DNA of 64,000 nt from Eretmocerus hayati (lineage: Eukaryota; Arthropoda; Insecta; Hymenoptera; Aphelinidae): the NCBI GenBank assembly GCA_029851415.1, contig CM056744.1, positions 64,970,172-65,034,171 of the forward strand, given 5' to 3'. Each line of letters begins with the position of its first letter. Position 1 is the first letter of the stretch. The notes under the pieces were generated by a model. That model was not told the origin of the DNA. It was given only the letters and a program-made list of their open reading frames with translations, and did no database searches. Positions 23,165 to 36,370 of the stretch are shown here, one piece after another. Both the position numbers and the translations under genes were made by a program.

Positions 23165-23782
23165 TGTTGATCAAAAATTTGCTGTCACGAAATCAAACTA
23201 TTATCTTCAGATAAAGCAAAAAATGAGTATCAGTAACCCTTTCGCTGCTCAGTATACAGCCCTCTACCCGCTTTCACGACTTTCCACTACTAACGCACAA
23301 CTTCCACACGTATGTAGAGGCACCCGTATCGGTGTGGAAGTTGTGCTTTTGTGTGTGTAAGACATGGTTATGACCCCCTGTTTTGTGAGATGGCGTTATT
23401 ACACTCTTCTTCTCGCGGGGCTCCGCGGCAAGATTACGAGGAGAGAGAGCCAAAAAACAGAACGAGAATCACTATATAAGAAGGAACTGCTTAAATCACA
23501 ACACTACGCGCAAATTCAACACATAACCTTCATGGCGGAACAATAATCATTACATAACAAACACGTGTTTATTATGTCATGGTTGGAAGGTAAAACATTA
23601 CGCGTGTAAAGTTGGCACCCACTTTCAATCATTTCAAATGTAATGATTAAGAATCATATTTCTATCAAAAGTTACAAATTCTGACAGCTAATACGAATTT
23701 TTACAAATAACTCGTTTAAATATACAAATTTTTTTCCACATCCCGGTTATGTCATGTACACACTTAATGAATCAGACTGTAT
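23165..23782 (+). repeat. Direct duplication copy 1 (618 bp) with hairpin
   Basis: Nearly identical to 25735-26350 in the same orientation, starting TGTTGATCAAAAATTTGCTG and ending AATCAGACTGTAT. It contains a perfect 15-bp stem, GCACAACTTCCACAC (23295-23309) with 23332-23346, looping over 22 bases. In the second copy the left arm of that stem is damaged. The last ~240 bp is the AT-rich terminal-type block. Confidence 0.85.
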
Positions 23783-24381
23783 AAGGTCTGCAGTGCTGAA
23801 CATCAGTATTGAGATCGATTGAAGCGTATTGAGATGCCGATATTCCCAATACTGAAATACAGTACTGGAATCGATTGGGGCAGATAGGATTCCAAGTCTT
23901 CAATACTGATATCCGGCATTGAATTCGATCCAGGTAAATATCATATAATGTCTGCAATGCTGAAAATCAATATTGAAATCGATTTAAGCTGATTGAGATC
24001 TCGATGTTTCCAATTCTGAAAAACAGTACTGGAATCGATTGGGGCAGATAGGATTTCAAGTCCTCAATATTGATATCCAGCAGTCAATCCGATTCAGGTT
24101 CATAGGATATAAGGTTTCCGATGCTGAAAATCAGTATTGAGATCGATTGAAGCTGATTAAGATCTCGATATAACCAATACTGGAAAACAGTACTGGAATC
24201 GATTGGGGCAAGTAGGATTCCAATTCTCCAAAACTGATTTTCAGCATTCAAATCGATTCAAGCAGATAGGATATAAGGTTTCTAATGCTTACTTTCAGTA
24301 TTGAGATCGATTGAAGTGGATTGAGATAGCGATCTACCCAATACTGAGAGACAGTGCAGGAATCGATTCAGGTTATTAGGA
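23783..24381 (-). repeat. Satellite family 1, second block
   Basis: Units of the AATCGATT family in the reverse orientation relative to 8520-9610. They continue without a break into the inverted-duplication arm at 24382. Confidence 0.8.
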
Positions 24382-25730
24382 TATAATGACTCCGATACTC
24401 ACAGTCAGTATTGAGTCGATTAAAGTGGGTTGAGATCTCGATGTTCCCAATACTAGACAACAGTACCGGAATCGACTGGGACAGATAGGATTCCAAGTCC
24501 CCAATACTGATATTCAGCATTCAAATCGATTAAGGACGATAAATAAACTCGTCAATGCTCATAGCCAGTATTGGGACCGATTGACGTCGTGTGAGATATC
24601 GAAATTCCCATTCCTGAAAGTTAGTATTGGAATCGATTGAGGCCGATGAATTCGAGTGTCTGACGCTAGGTGGCGTTTCGATGACCATCTCGGTTTGCAT
24701 CCAAATATCATGGGATTGCTTTCTCGCAAGCGACGAACCATCTCTCCTGTTCCTATATAAGACTGATGAGTGACAGAACCTCCAAATAGCGTTTACTTAT
24801 GTAATGCGATGATATGTTAATGCGATCATGATTAGAATGAGTATTGGATTGTATTGAAAGCTTAGCTGTAATGTGAGTGATGTATATGTAAGACGTTGAT
24901 TTGTAATAATGACTGAAAGTCAGTATTGAGGTCGATTGAGGGGGATTGAGATCTCGATGTTCCCAATACTGAAAAATAGTATTCGAATCGATGGAGGCAG
25001 ATAGGATTTCGGAATTCTAATAATGATATCCAGTATTCAAATCGATTCAGATAAATAGAGTTTAAGGTCTCCAATGCTTCCAGTCAGTATTGAGGTCGAT
25101 TGAGGCGGATTGAGATCTCGATGTTTCCATTACTGAAAAACAGTGTTGGAATTGATTGAAGAAGATAGGACACATAGCATGTCAATGCTTTTTCATGGCA
25201 TTGACACAGATTGGAATCGCGATATTCTATCAAGGGAATCAGCATTCATACAGATAGATTATTGACTTCCGAATACTGGCAGTAAGTATTGAGATTGATT
25301 GGCAATCTCACTTTCCATGCAAAAAGTCTGCATTGGTGAAGATTGGTCTATACTGTTCGAATCATGATCAACATAATTGGTCGTTATTGAACTCCAATCT
25401 TCCTCAATCCTGAAAGTCATGTTTCAAATTCATCATAAGATTCTAGATTCAGAACGATTGGATGTATTTTACTCGAATCCAATCGAACTTTCGCAGCAGG
25501 GATGGCGAACTACCAGAAAATTTTAAACGTATCACATGTTCATCGAAAAAGATTCCTTCATGATGGTGAACTCCGCAGAAGCAAGAGTCAAAAATTTGAG
25601 AACATCATCGAACCTCTATTTGGTCCGGAAAAAATTGGCAGATCACTCACAAGTAGGACTACGGAGATATACTGGGATAACCCGAACCAGTTAGTTGAAA
25701 AACTTCAGATTCTAATGAATGATAGAGGTG
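24382..25730 (-). repeat. Inverted duplication, right arm (1.35 kb)
   Basis: Reverse complement of 8262-9610. It carries an internal copy of the left terminus of the 28.5 kb insertion (at about 25491-25501) and 229 bp of the interrupted gene. It ends at 25730, just before the second 618-bp duplication copy. Confidence 0.9.
25502..25730 (+). pseudogene. Duplicated fragment of the DUF8207-like gene
   Basis: This is a copy of the first 76 codons of the C-terminal half at 8490-8262, in the opposite orientation. One amino acid differs (FGPEKIG versus FGPKKIG). The frame then runs out of the homologous part at 25730 into the 618-bp repeat. It is a passenger of the inverted duplication and cannot encode a functional product. 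Confidence 0.85.
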
Positions 25731-25734
25731 TGTT

Positions 25735-26350
25735 TGTTGATCAAAAATTTGCTGTCACGAAATCAAACTATTATCTTCAGATAAAGCAAAAAATAGTATC
25801 AGTAACCCTTTCGCTGCTCAGTATACAGCCCTCTACCCGCTTTCACGACTTTCCACTACTAACGAAAACTTCCACACGTATGTAGAGGCACCCGTATCGG
25901 TGTGGAGGTTGTGCTTTTGTGTGCGTAAGACATTGTTATGACCCCCTGTTTTGTGAGATGGCGTTATTACACTCTTCTTCTCGCGGGGCTCCGTGGCAAG
26001 ATTACGAGAAGAGAGAGCCAAAAAACAGAACGAGAATCACTATATGTGAAGGAACTGCTTAAATCACAACACTACGCGCAAATTCAACGCATAACCTTCA
26101 TGGCGAAACAATAATCATTACATAACAAACACGTGTTTATTATGTGATGGTTGGAAGGTAAAACATTACGCGTGTGAAGTTGGCACCCACTTTCAATCAT
26201 TCCGAATGTAATGATTGAGAATCATATTTCTATCAAAAGTTACAAATTCTGACAGCTATCACGAATTTTTACAAATAACTCGTTTAAATATACAAATTTT
26301 TCCCTACATCCCGGTTATGGCATGTACACACTTAATGAATCAGACTGTAT
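25735..26350 (+). repeat. Direct duplication copy 2 (616 bp)
   Basis: Partner of 23165-23782 with a few substitutions and small indels; the hairpin arm near 25862 has lost bases. It abuts the inverted-duplication arm on the left and satellite family 1 on the right. Confidence 0.85.
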
Positions 26351-26976
26351 GATATTTACCTGAATCGAATTGAATGCTAAATATCAGTATTGAGGACTTG
26401 AAATCCTATCTGCCCCAATCGATTTCAGTACTGTTTTCCAGTATTGGGGACATCGAGATCTCAACCCACTTTAATTGATCTCAATACTGACTGTAAGTAT
26501 TGGAGCCCTTATATCCCAATAACCTGAATCGATTTGAGTTCTGTCTCTCAGTATTGGGTAGATCGCTATCTCAATCAACTTCAATCGATCTCGAAACTAA
26601 ATGAAAACATAAGTGACCTTATTATATCCTATCTACTTGAATCGATTTGAATGTTGAAAATCAGTATTGAGGACTTGGAATCCTATCTGCCCCAATCGAT
26701 TCCAGAACCGTTTTTCACTATTGGAAACATCGGGTTCTCAATCCGCTTCAATCGATCTCAATACTGGGTTTCAGCATTGAAGACCTTATATCATATTCAC
26801 GTGGGTCGGATTTAATGCTGAATATTAGTATTGAGGACATGAAATCCGATCTGCCCCAATCGATCCCAGAACTGTTCCTCAGTATTGGGAACATCGAGAC
26901 TCAGTCTGCTTCAATCGATCTCGATACATACTGATTTTCAGCATTGCAGATCTTATATCCTATTCACCTGGAACGG
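26351..26976 (+). repeat. Satellite family 1, third block
   Basis: AATCGATT-family units with CAGTATTGGGAACATCGAGA-type segments. Interrupted at 26980 by the probable solo LTR and resuming at 28413. Confidence 0.8.
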
Positions 26977-26980
26977 AATG

Positions 26981-28412
26981 TGTAACGTGGGGCAAGATGG
27001 ATCAGGGATAATCTGGAACATTCACCTGAAATACTATACCCACCCAACGCTACCTCATTCATTTTAGGCCGGATCAGGTCAGGGTCAGGGACCCCGCGCC
27101 ACGAGGGGCGGGACAGAGGGGCAAATTGGGAACACCTGAAAATCGCGAAAATATTCTGCGGACACTGTATATATATATCGTATTGGAATAATCACTCTCC
27201 GGATTTACGAAATTACAAACGGAATTTATTGCTATTAGGAACTCTCATTTCGAGGCACGCAGGCCAATAAAACTAATTACAACGCCATCTGTGGCGAAAA
27301 CTGTCATGAAATCGTTCCTTTGTCCAATCACTCCAAGAAAATCACAATATCAAAAAGTCAATTTACAGCGGAAACACCCATGTACATTGGCGCGAAACTA
27401 TTCACTGCACCATTTCGGCGGAATCACCCATATACACTGTGGGCGGAGCTAACGTGAGGGGTGGGAGCTATCCCCCAGCCGGCGGACCCGTCCCTCTCCA
27501 ACTCTCCGCGCCTTCGTCTCCGGAAGTCAGAATGATGACACAAAATGGCCGCTTTAACGACCCGCGTGGCTCAGCATGGCCAAAACGTGCAAGCGAATAT
27601 CGGCACGGGGAGTTGGAGGAACACGGTTGCGACGCGATGGGTCGGCGGACAAGAAGGACACACCGCGTCGCGAGCTGGGGAGTAGGCCACCCGGTAGCCC
27701 TGGACACGACTCTCCGCCCGGGGGGGTCACGACAAGGGTGGATACACTCTGGGGCAGACGAAAGGCCACTCACCGTGTCCGTTTGCGTTGTCCGGGTGCC
27801 CGCGAAACAGGTTGCACTGCTGCGTCACTGCTGCTCTGCTAGCTGGATCAGTGGTAGGTCTGCTGCTGCAGCTCTCTCTCTCTCTCTCGCTCTCTAGCCC
27901 AGACCGGGTCACCCTCCAAGAGCTGGGTACCATGGGCGAGATGTGGTCGTGTGGGAGGCCACGTGTCAGCACACGCTAACACAAGTCTTGGCACTTACAC
28001 TATGTTCACCCACACACCCGCGACTCCTTGTTCACCCGCGGCGCGATCACTGGACCCGTCCTGGGTCACTACTCCTGGAGCACGCGGCGAATTTAGGGGC
28101 GCGATATACAGGGAGGTCTATCTATGCCGGCAGCCATCCCAAGATTGCCGGCCGGCGACGCGCGGCGCGGCTTCCTCTAGCCCGCGCAAGCGCCGCGCCG
28201 CCCGGCTTGGTGGGCTGGAAGGGTCTGCCACCACGCTGGCGGCGGGAACCATCAGCCCGTTCGAAACGTCGTCGTCGTCTTCTTCTCGTCACCTCGGGCA
28301 CCTCAACAAAAAAGTATACACACAAAAATCAGACCTTGATCTACTTGGCCCGAGGTGACGACGAGAGCTCCTGTGGGGCGAGACAGAACGTGCTGCAACG
28401 TTGCACGTTGCA
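26981..28412. mobile_element. Probable solo LTR (1.43 kb) with 4-bp target duplication
   Basis: The segment starts TGTAACGTGG and ends GTTGCA. It is flanked by AATG on both sides (26977-26980, 28413-28416). The satellite unit on either side joins correctly if the segment and one AATG are removed. It contains an AATAAA-like signal near 27267, a TATATATA stretch near 27170 and a GC-rich right half with a (CT)n run near 27870. No gag or pol is present. Open frames within it show no known motif. A TG..CA insertion of another kind is possible. Confidence 0.6.
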
Positions 28413-28416
28413 AATG

Positions 28417-29960
28417 GATGCTGGATATCAGTATTCAGAACTTGCAATCTTATCTGCCCCAATCGATTCCATTAGTGTTTTTCAGAATTGGAAACATCGA
28501 GATCTCAATCAGCTTCAATCGATTTCAATACTGATTTCCAGCATTGCAGACCTTATATCCTATTTACCTGAATCGGATTGACTGCTGAATATCAGTATTG
28601 AGGACTTGAAATTCTATTTACCCCAATCAATTCCAGAACTGTTTTTCAGTATTAGAAACATCGGGTTTTCAATCCGCTCCAATCGATCTCAATACTGATG
28701 TTCAGCATTGCAGACCTTACATGATATTTACCCGAATCGAATTGAATGCTGAATATCAGTATTGAGGACTTGAAATCCTATCCTTCCCAATCGATTTCAG
28801 TACTGTTTTCCAGTATTGGGAACATCGGAATCTCGACCCACTTTAATCGATCTCAATACTGACTGTAAGTATTGGAGCCTTTATATCTCAATAACCTGAA
28901 TCGATTCGAGTACTATCACTCATTATCCGATAGATCGCTATCTCAATCCAATCCAATCGATCCCAATACTAAATGTAAGCATAAGTAACCTTATAATATC
29001 CTGTCTACTTGAATCGACTTGGATGTTGAAAATCAGTATTGGAGAATTGAGATCCTTTCTGCCCCAACTCATTCCAATACCGTTTCCAAGTATTGGGAAC
29101 ACTGAGATCCCACTTCAATCGATCTTAATACTGATTTTCAGCATCGGAAACCTTACATCCTATTCACCTGAATCAAATTGAATGCTGAATATCAGTATTG
29201 AGGTCTTGAGGTCTTATCTGCCCCAATCCAATCCAGTACTGTTTTTCAGTCATGGGAACATCGGGATCTCAATCCGCTTCAATCGATCTCAATGGTCATT
29301 TTCAGCATTGCAGACTTCATATCGTATTCATCTGGAGCGAATTGAATGCTGAATATCATTATCAAGGACTTGAGATTTTGTCTTCCCCAATCGATTCTAG
29401 TACTGTTTTCCAGTATCGGGAACATTGAGTTCTCAATAAGCTTCAATCGATCTCAATACTTACTTTTAGCATTGCAGACCTCATATCATATTTACCTGAA
29501 TCGGTTTGAATGCTGAATATCAGTATTGAGGACTTGAGATCTTATCTGCCCCAATCGATTCCGGTCCTATCTACCTCAGTCGATCCCAATACTGTATACC
29601 AGTATTGAAAACCCCCGAGATCTCAATCCGCTTCAATCGATCTCAATACTGTCTTTCAGCATCTTAGACCTTATAACCCATTCGCCCGAATCGATTAGAA
29701 TGCTATATATCAGATTGGGGATGGGAAGTCCTATCTGCCTCAATAGATGGAGATACTGACCTCTAACATTGGAAACAGTATATCCTATCTACGTCAATAT
29801 ACCTGGATGATGATTGTTAGTATTGAGGACTTGAAAACCTATCTGCCCCGATCGATTCCAGTACCGTCTCCCAGTATCGGAAACATCGAGATCTCAATCC
29901 ACCCCAAACGATTTCAATACTGATTTTCAGCATTGCAGACCTTATAACCCCTTCACCTGA
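28417..29960 (+). repeat. Satellite family 1, fourth block
   Basis: Roughly nine ~164-bp units. Typical segments are ATGCTGAATATCAGTATTGA, CTGCCCCAATCGATTCCAGT and CTTCAATCGATCTCAATACT. Confidence 0.85.
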
Positions 29961-32900
29961 CCAATAACAGAACTCATCTACAGGCCATTCCAATTCTGCC
30001 CAGCAGTATTCAATTTGATTCAGATATATGAAATCAGGAAGAGTTCAATACTGATTCTGAGTATTGAGAGGGATAGAATAACCATGCACTCACGATCTCA
30101 ATTCGATTCTGTAGTATTCATCTCGATTAGTCAATGACGCAAAGAGTGATTGGTTCATCATTGGCATCAATTGACGCAGTCAATTCAATGCTGCCTGGCA
30201 TGATTCAGACCGATAGCAAAACTTATCCTCAGACCTTACCAATCCCGCTCAGCAGTATTGAATTCGATTCAAATGTATGAAACCTAGAGGAGTTCAATAC
30301 TGATTGTGAGTATTGAGGAGGATAGAATGACCATGCACCCACGATTCCAATCCGATTCTGTAGTATCCATCTCGACCGGTCAATCACGCAATGAGTGATT
30401 GGGTCATCATTGGAATCGATTGACGGAGCCGACTGAATGCTGCCCGGCAGGATTCAGATCGATAGCGAAACTTATCCTCAGAGCGTACCAATCCTGCTCA
30501 GCAGTATTAAATCCGATTAGAATACATGGAATTCAGAGGAGTTCAATACCGATTGTGAGTATTGGGGAGGATAGAGACCATGCTTCCACGATTTCAATTC
30601 CATCCTATAGTATTCAGCTCGATTGGTCAATAACGCAACGAGTGATTGGGTTATCATTGAAATCGATCCACACCGTCAATTCAATGCTGCCTGGCAGGAT
30701 TCAGACCGATAGCAAAACTCATCTTCAGGCCGTTCCAATCCTGATCAGCAGTATTGAATTCGATTGAAAAATCCGTAACCTAGAGGAGCTCAATACTGAT
30801 TTTGAGTATTGAGGAGGATCGAATGATCATGCACCTACGATTCCAATCCGATCCTGTAGTATTCATCTCGATTGGTCAATCACGCAATGAGTGATTGGGT
30901 CATCATTGGAATCGATTGACGGAGTCGGCTCAATGCTGCCTGGCAGGATTCAGACTGATAGCAAAACTCATCTCCAGGCTGTTCCAATCCTGCTCAGCAG
31001 TAGTGAATTCGATTGAATATATGAAACCTAGAGGAGTCGAATACTGATATCGAGTATTGAGAAGGATAGAATAACCATGTACCCGCGATTCCAATCCGAT
31101 TCTGTAGTATTCATCTCGATTGGTCAATCACGCAATGAGTGATTGGGTCATCATTGAAATCGATTGACAGAGTCGGCTCAATGCTGCCTGTCAGGATTCA
31201 GACCGATAGCAAAACTTATCCTCAGGCCTTACCGATCCCGCTCAGCAGTATTGAATTCGAATCAAATATATTAAACCTAGAGGAGTTCAATACTGATTGT
31301 GAGTATTGAGGAGGATAGAATGACCATGCACCCACGATTCCACTCCGATTCTGTAGTATCCATCTCGATCGGTCAATCACGCAATGAGTGATTGGTTCAT
31401 CATTGAAATCGATTGACGGAGCCGACTGAATACTGCCCGGCAGGATTCAGATAGATAGCGAAACTTATCCTCAGTGTACCAATCCTGCTCAGCAGTATTG
31501 AATCTTATTAGAATACATGGAATCCAGAGGAGTTCAATACTGATCTTAAGTATTGAGGAGGATAGAGACCATGCTTCCACGATTTGAATTCCATCCTGTA
31601 GTATTCAGTTCGATTGGTCAATGACGCAACGAGTGATTGGGTCATCATTGGAATCGATTGACGGAGCCGACTGAATGCTGCCCGGCAGGATTCAGATCGA
31701 TAGCGAAACTTATCCTCAGAGCGTACCAATCCTGCTCAGCAGTGTTAAATCCGATTAGAATACATGGAATTCAGAGGAGTTCAATACCGATTGTGAGTAT
31801 TGAGGAGGATAGAGACCATGCTTCCACGATTTCAATTCCATCCTATAGTATTCAGCTCGATTGGTCAATAACGCAACGAGTGATTGGGTTATCATTGAAA
31901 TCGATCCACACCGTCAATTCAATGCTGCCTGGCAGGATTCAGACCGATAGCAAAACTCATCTTCAGGCCGTTCCAATCCTGCTCAGCAGTATTGAATTCG
32001 ATTGAAAAATCCGTAACCTAGAGGAGCTCAATACTGATTTTGAGTATTGAGGAGGATCGAATGATCATGCACCTACGATTCCAATCCGATCCTGTAGTAT
32101 TCATCTCGATTGGTCAATCACGCAATGAGTGATTGGGTCATCATTGGAATCGATTGACGGAGTCGGCTCAATGCTGCCTGGCAGGATTCAGACTGATAGC
32201 AAAACTCATCTCCAGGCTGTTCCAATCCTGCTCAGCAGTAGTGAATTCGATTGAATATATGAAACCTAGAGGAGTCGAATACTGATATCGAGTATTGAGA
32301 AGGATAGAATAACCATGTACCCGCGATTCCAATCCGATTCTGTAGTATTCATCTCGATTGGTCAATCACGCAATGAGTGATTGGGTCATCATTGAAATCG
32401 ATTGACAGAGTCGGCTCAATGCTGCCTGTCAGGATTCAGACCGATAGCAAAACTTATCCTCAGGCCTTACCGATCCCGCTCAGCAGTATTGAATTCGAAT
32501 CAAATATATTAAACCTAGAGGAGTTCAATACTGATTGTGAGTATTGAGGAGGATAGAATGACCATGCACCCACGATTCCACTCCGATTCTGTAGTATCCA
32601 TCTCGATCGGTCAATCACGCAATGAGTGATTGGTTCATCATTGAAATCGATTGACGGAGCCGACTGAATACTGCCCGGCAGGATTCAGATAGATAGCGAA
32701 ACTTATCCTCAGTGTACCAATCCTGCTCAGCAGTATTGAATCTTATTAGAATACATGGAATCCAGAGGAGTTCAATACCGATCTTAAGTATTGAGGAGGA
32801 TAGAGACCATGCTTCCACGATTTGAATTCCATCCTGTAGTATTCAGTTCGATTGGTCAATGACGCAACGAGTGATTGGGTCATCATTGGAATCGATTGAC

Positions 32901-35900
32901 GGAGCCGACTGAATGCTGCCCGGCAGGATTCAGATCGATAGCGAAACTTATCCTCAGAGCGTACCAATCCTGCTCAGCAGTGTTAAATCCGATTAGAATA
33001 CATGGAATTCAGAGGAGTTCAATACCGATTGTGAGTATTGAGGAGGATAGAGACCATGCTTCCACGATTTCAATTCCATCCTATAGTATTCAGCTCGATT
33101 GGTCAATAACGCAACGAGTGATTGGGTTATCATTGAAATCGATCCACACCGTCAATTCAATGCTGCCTGGCAGGATTCAGACCGATAGCAAAACTCATCT
33201 TCAGGCCGTTCCAATCCTGCTCAGCAGTATTGAATTCGATTGGAATATATGGAACCTGGAGGAGTTTAATACTGATCGTGAGTATTGAGGAGGATAGAAT
33301 GACCATGCACCCACGATTCCAATCCGATTCTGTAGTATTCATCTCGATTGGTCAATCACGCAACGAGTGATTGGGACATCATTGGAATCGATTGACGGAG
33401 TCGGCTCAATGCTGCCTGGCAGGATTCAGACCGATATCAAAACTCATCTTGAGGCCGTTCCAATCCTGCTCAGCAGTATCGAATTCGATTGAAAAATCCG
33501 TAACCTAGAGGAGCTCAATACTGATTTTGAGTATTGAGGAGGATCGAATGATCATGCACCTACGATTCCAATCCGATCCTGTAAGATTCATCTCGATTGG
33601 TCAATCACGCAATGAGTGATTGGGTCATCATTGGAATCGATTGACGGAGTCGGCTCAATGCTGCCTGGCAGGATTCAGACTGATAGCAAAACTCATCTTT
33701 AGGCTGTTCCAATCCTGCTCACCAGTAGTGAATTCGATTGAATATATGAAACCTAGAGGAGTCGAATACTGATATCGAGTATTGAGAAGGATAGAATAAC
33801 CATGTACCCGCGATTCCAATCCGATTCTGTAGTATTCATCTCGATTGGTCAATCACGCAATGAGTGATTGGGTCATCATTGAAATCGATTGACAGAGTCG
33901 GCTCAATGCTGCCTGTCAGGATTCAGACCGATAGCAAAACTTATCCTCAGGCCTTACCGATCCCGCTCAGCAGTATTGAATTCGAATCAAATATATTAAA
34001 CCTAGAGGAGTTCAATACTGATTGTGAGTATTGAGGAGGATAAAATGACCATGCACCCACGATTCCACTCCGATTCTGTAGTATCCATCTCGATCGGTCA
34101 ATCACGCAATGAGTGATTGGTTCATCATTGAAATCGATCGACGGAGCCGACTGAATACTGCCTGGCAGGATTCAGATAGATAGCGAAACTTATCCTCAGT
34201 GTACCAATCCTGCTCAGCAGTATTGAATCCGATTCGAATACATGGAATCCAGAGGAGTTCAATACCGATTTTAAGTATTGAGGAGGATAGAGACCATGCT
34301 TCCACGATTTGAATTCCATCCTGTAGTATTCAGTTCGATTGGTCAATGACGCAACGAGTGATTGGGTCATCATTGGAATCGATTGACGGAGCCGACTGAA
34401 TGCTGCCCGGCAGGATTCAGATCGATAGCGAAACTTATCCTCAGAGCGTACCAATCCTGCTCAGCAGTATTAAATCCGATTAGAATACATGGAATTCAGA
34501 GGAGTTCAATACCGATTGTGAGTATTGAGGAGGATAGAGACCATGCTTCCACGATTTCAATTCCATCCTATAGTATTCAGCTCGATTGGTCAATAACGCA
34601 ACGAGTGATTGGGTTATCATTGAAATCGATCCACACCGTCAATTCAATGCTGCCTGGCAGGATTCAGACCGATAGCAAAACTCATCTTCAGGCCGTTCCA
34701 ATCCTGCTCAGCAGTATTGAATTCGATTGGAATATATGGAACCTGGAGGAGTTTGATACTGATCGTGAGTATTGAGGAGGATAGAATGACCATGCACCCA
34801 CGATTCCAATCCGATTCTGTAGTATTCATCTTGATTGGTCAATCACGCAATGAGTGATTGGGACATCATTGGAATCGATTGACGGAGTCGGCTCAATGCT
34901 GCCTGGCAGGATTCAGACTGATAGCAAAACTCATCTTCAGGCTGTTCCAATCCTGCTCAGCAGTAGTGAATTCGATTGAATATATGAAACCTAGAGGAGT
35001 CGAATACTGATATCGAGTATTGAGAAGGATAGAATAACCATGTACCCGCGATTCCAATCCGATTCTGTAGTATTCATTTCGATTGGTCAATCACGCAATG
35101 AGTGATTGGGTCATCATTGAAATCGATTGACAGAGTCGGCTCAATGCTGCCTGTCAGGATTCAGACCGATAGCAAAACTTATCCTCAGGCCTTACCGATC
35201 CCGCTCAGCAGTATTGAATTCGATTCAAATGTATGAAACCTAGAGGAGTTCAATACTGATTGTGAGTATTGAGGAGGATAGAATGACCATGCACCCACGA
35301 TTCCAATCCGATTCTGTAGTATCCATCTCGACCGGTCAATCACGCAATGAGTGATTGGTTCATCATTGAAATCGATTGACGGAGCCTACTGAATACTGCC
35401 CGGCAGGATTCAGATAGATAGCGAAACTTATCCTCAGTGTACCAATCCTGCTCAGCAGTATTGAATCCGATTAGAATACATGGAATCCAGAGGAGATCAA
35501 TACCGATTTTAAGTATTGAGGAGGATAGAGACCATGCTTCCACGATTTGAATTCCATCCTGTAGTATTCAGTTCGATTGGTCAATGACGCAACGAGTAAT
35601 TGGGTTATCATTGAAATAGATTCACACCGTCAATTCAATACCACCTGGCAGGATTCAGACCGATAGCAAAACTTATTTTCAGGCCGTTCTAATCCTGCTC
35701 AGCAGTATTGAATTCGATTGAATATACGAAACCTAGAGGAAATGAATACTGATATCGAGTATTGAGAAGGATAGAATAACCCTGCACCCGCGATTCCAAT
35801 CCGATTCTGTAGTATTCATTTCGAACGGTCAATCACGCAATGAGTGATTGGGTCATCATTGAAATCGATTGACGCAGTCGACTCAATGCTGCCCGGCAGG

Positions 35901-36370
35901 ATTCAGACCGATAGCAAAACTCATCCTCAGAGCGTACCAATCCTGCTCAGCAGTATTGAATTCGATTGAAATACATGGAATTCAGAGGAGTTCAATACCG
36001 ATTGTAAGTATTGAGAAGGAAAGAGACCATGCTCCCACGATTTGAATTCCATCCTATAGTATTCAGTTCGATTGGTTAATGACGCAACGAGTGATTGTGT
36101 TATCATTGAAATAGATTCACACCGTCAATTCAATGCCGCTGGTCAGGATTCAGACCGATAGCAAAACTCATCTTCAGGCCGTTCCAATCCTGCTCAGCAG
36201 TATTGAATTCGATTGCAATATATGAAATCTAGAGGAGTTCAATACTGATTGTGAGTATTGAGAGGGATAGAGTAACCATGCACCCACGATTTCAGTTCGA
36301 TTCTCTAGTATTCATCTCGATTGGTCAATCACGCAATAGGTGATTGGAGGATGATTGGAATCGATCCAGG
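29961..36370 (+). repeat. Satellite family 2: ~248-bp units in a 1238-bp higher-order repeat
   Basis: About 26 tandem units contain CAATCACGCAATGAGTGATT, GCTGCCTGGCAGGATTCAGA, CCAATCCTGCTCAGCAGTAT and GAGTATTGAGGAGGATAGA. Landmark variants recur every 1238 bp (for example 30399, 31637, 32875), that is five units. One interval is 1487 bp (32875 to 34362), a six-unit variant. Copies one higher-order period apart are nearly identical, while adjacent units are clearly diverged. Open frames here are repeat artefacts. Confidence 0.9.

Noticed and set aside
27439..28581. GC-rich open frames of 80-212 residues
   Set aside because: They overlap on both strands within the solo LTR-like segment and show no domain; GC content explains them.
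30399..35543. Families of 60-137 residue frames repeated every 1238 bp
   Set aside because: They track the satellite higher-order period exactly and are unrelated to any protein pattern.
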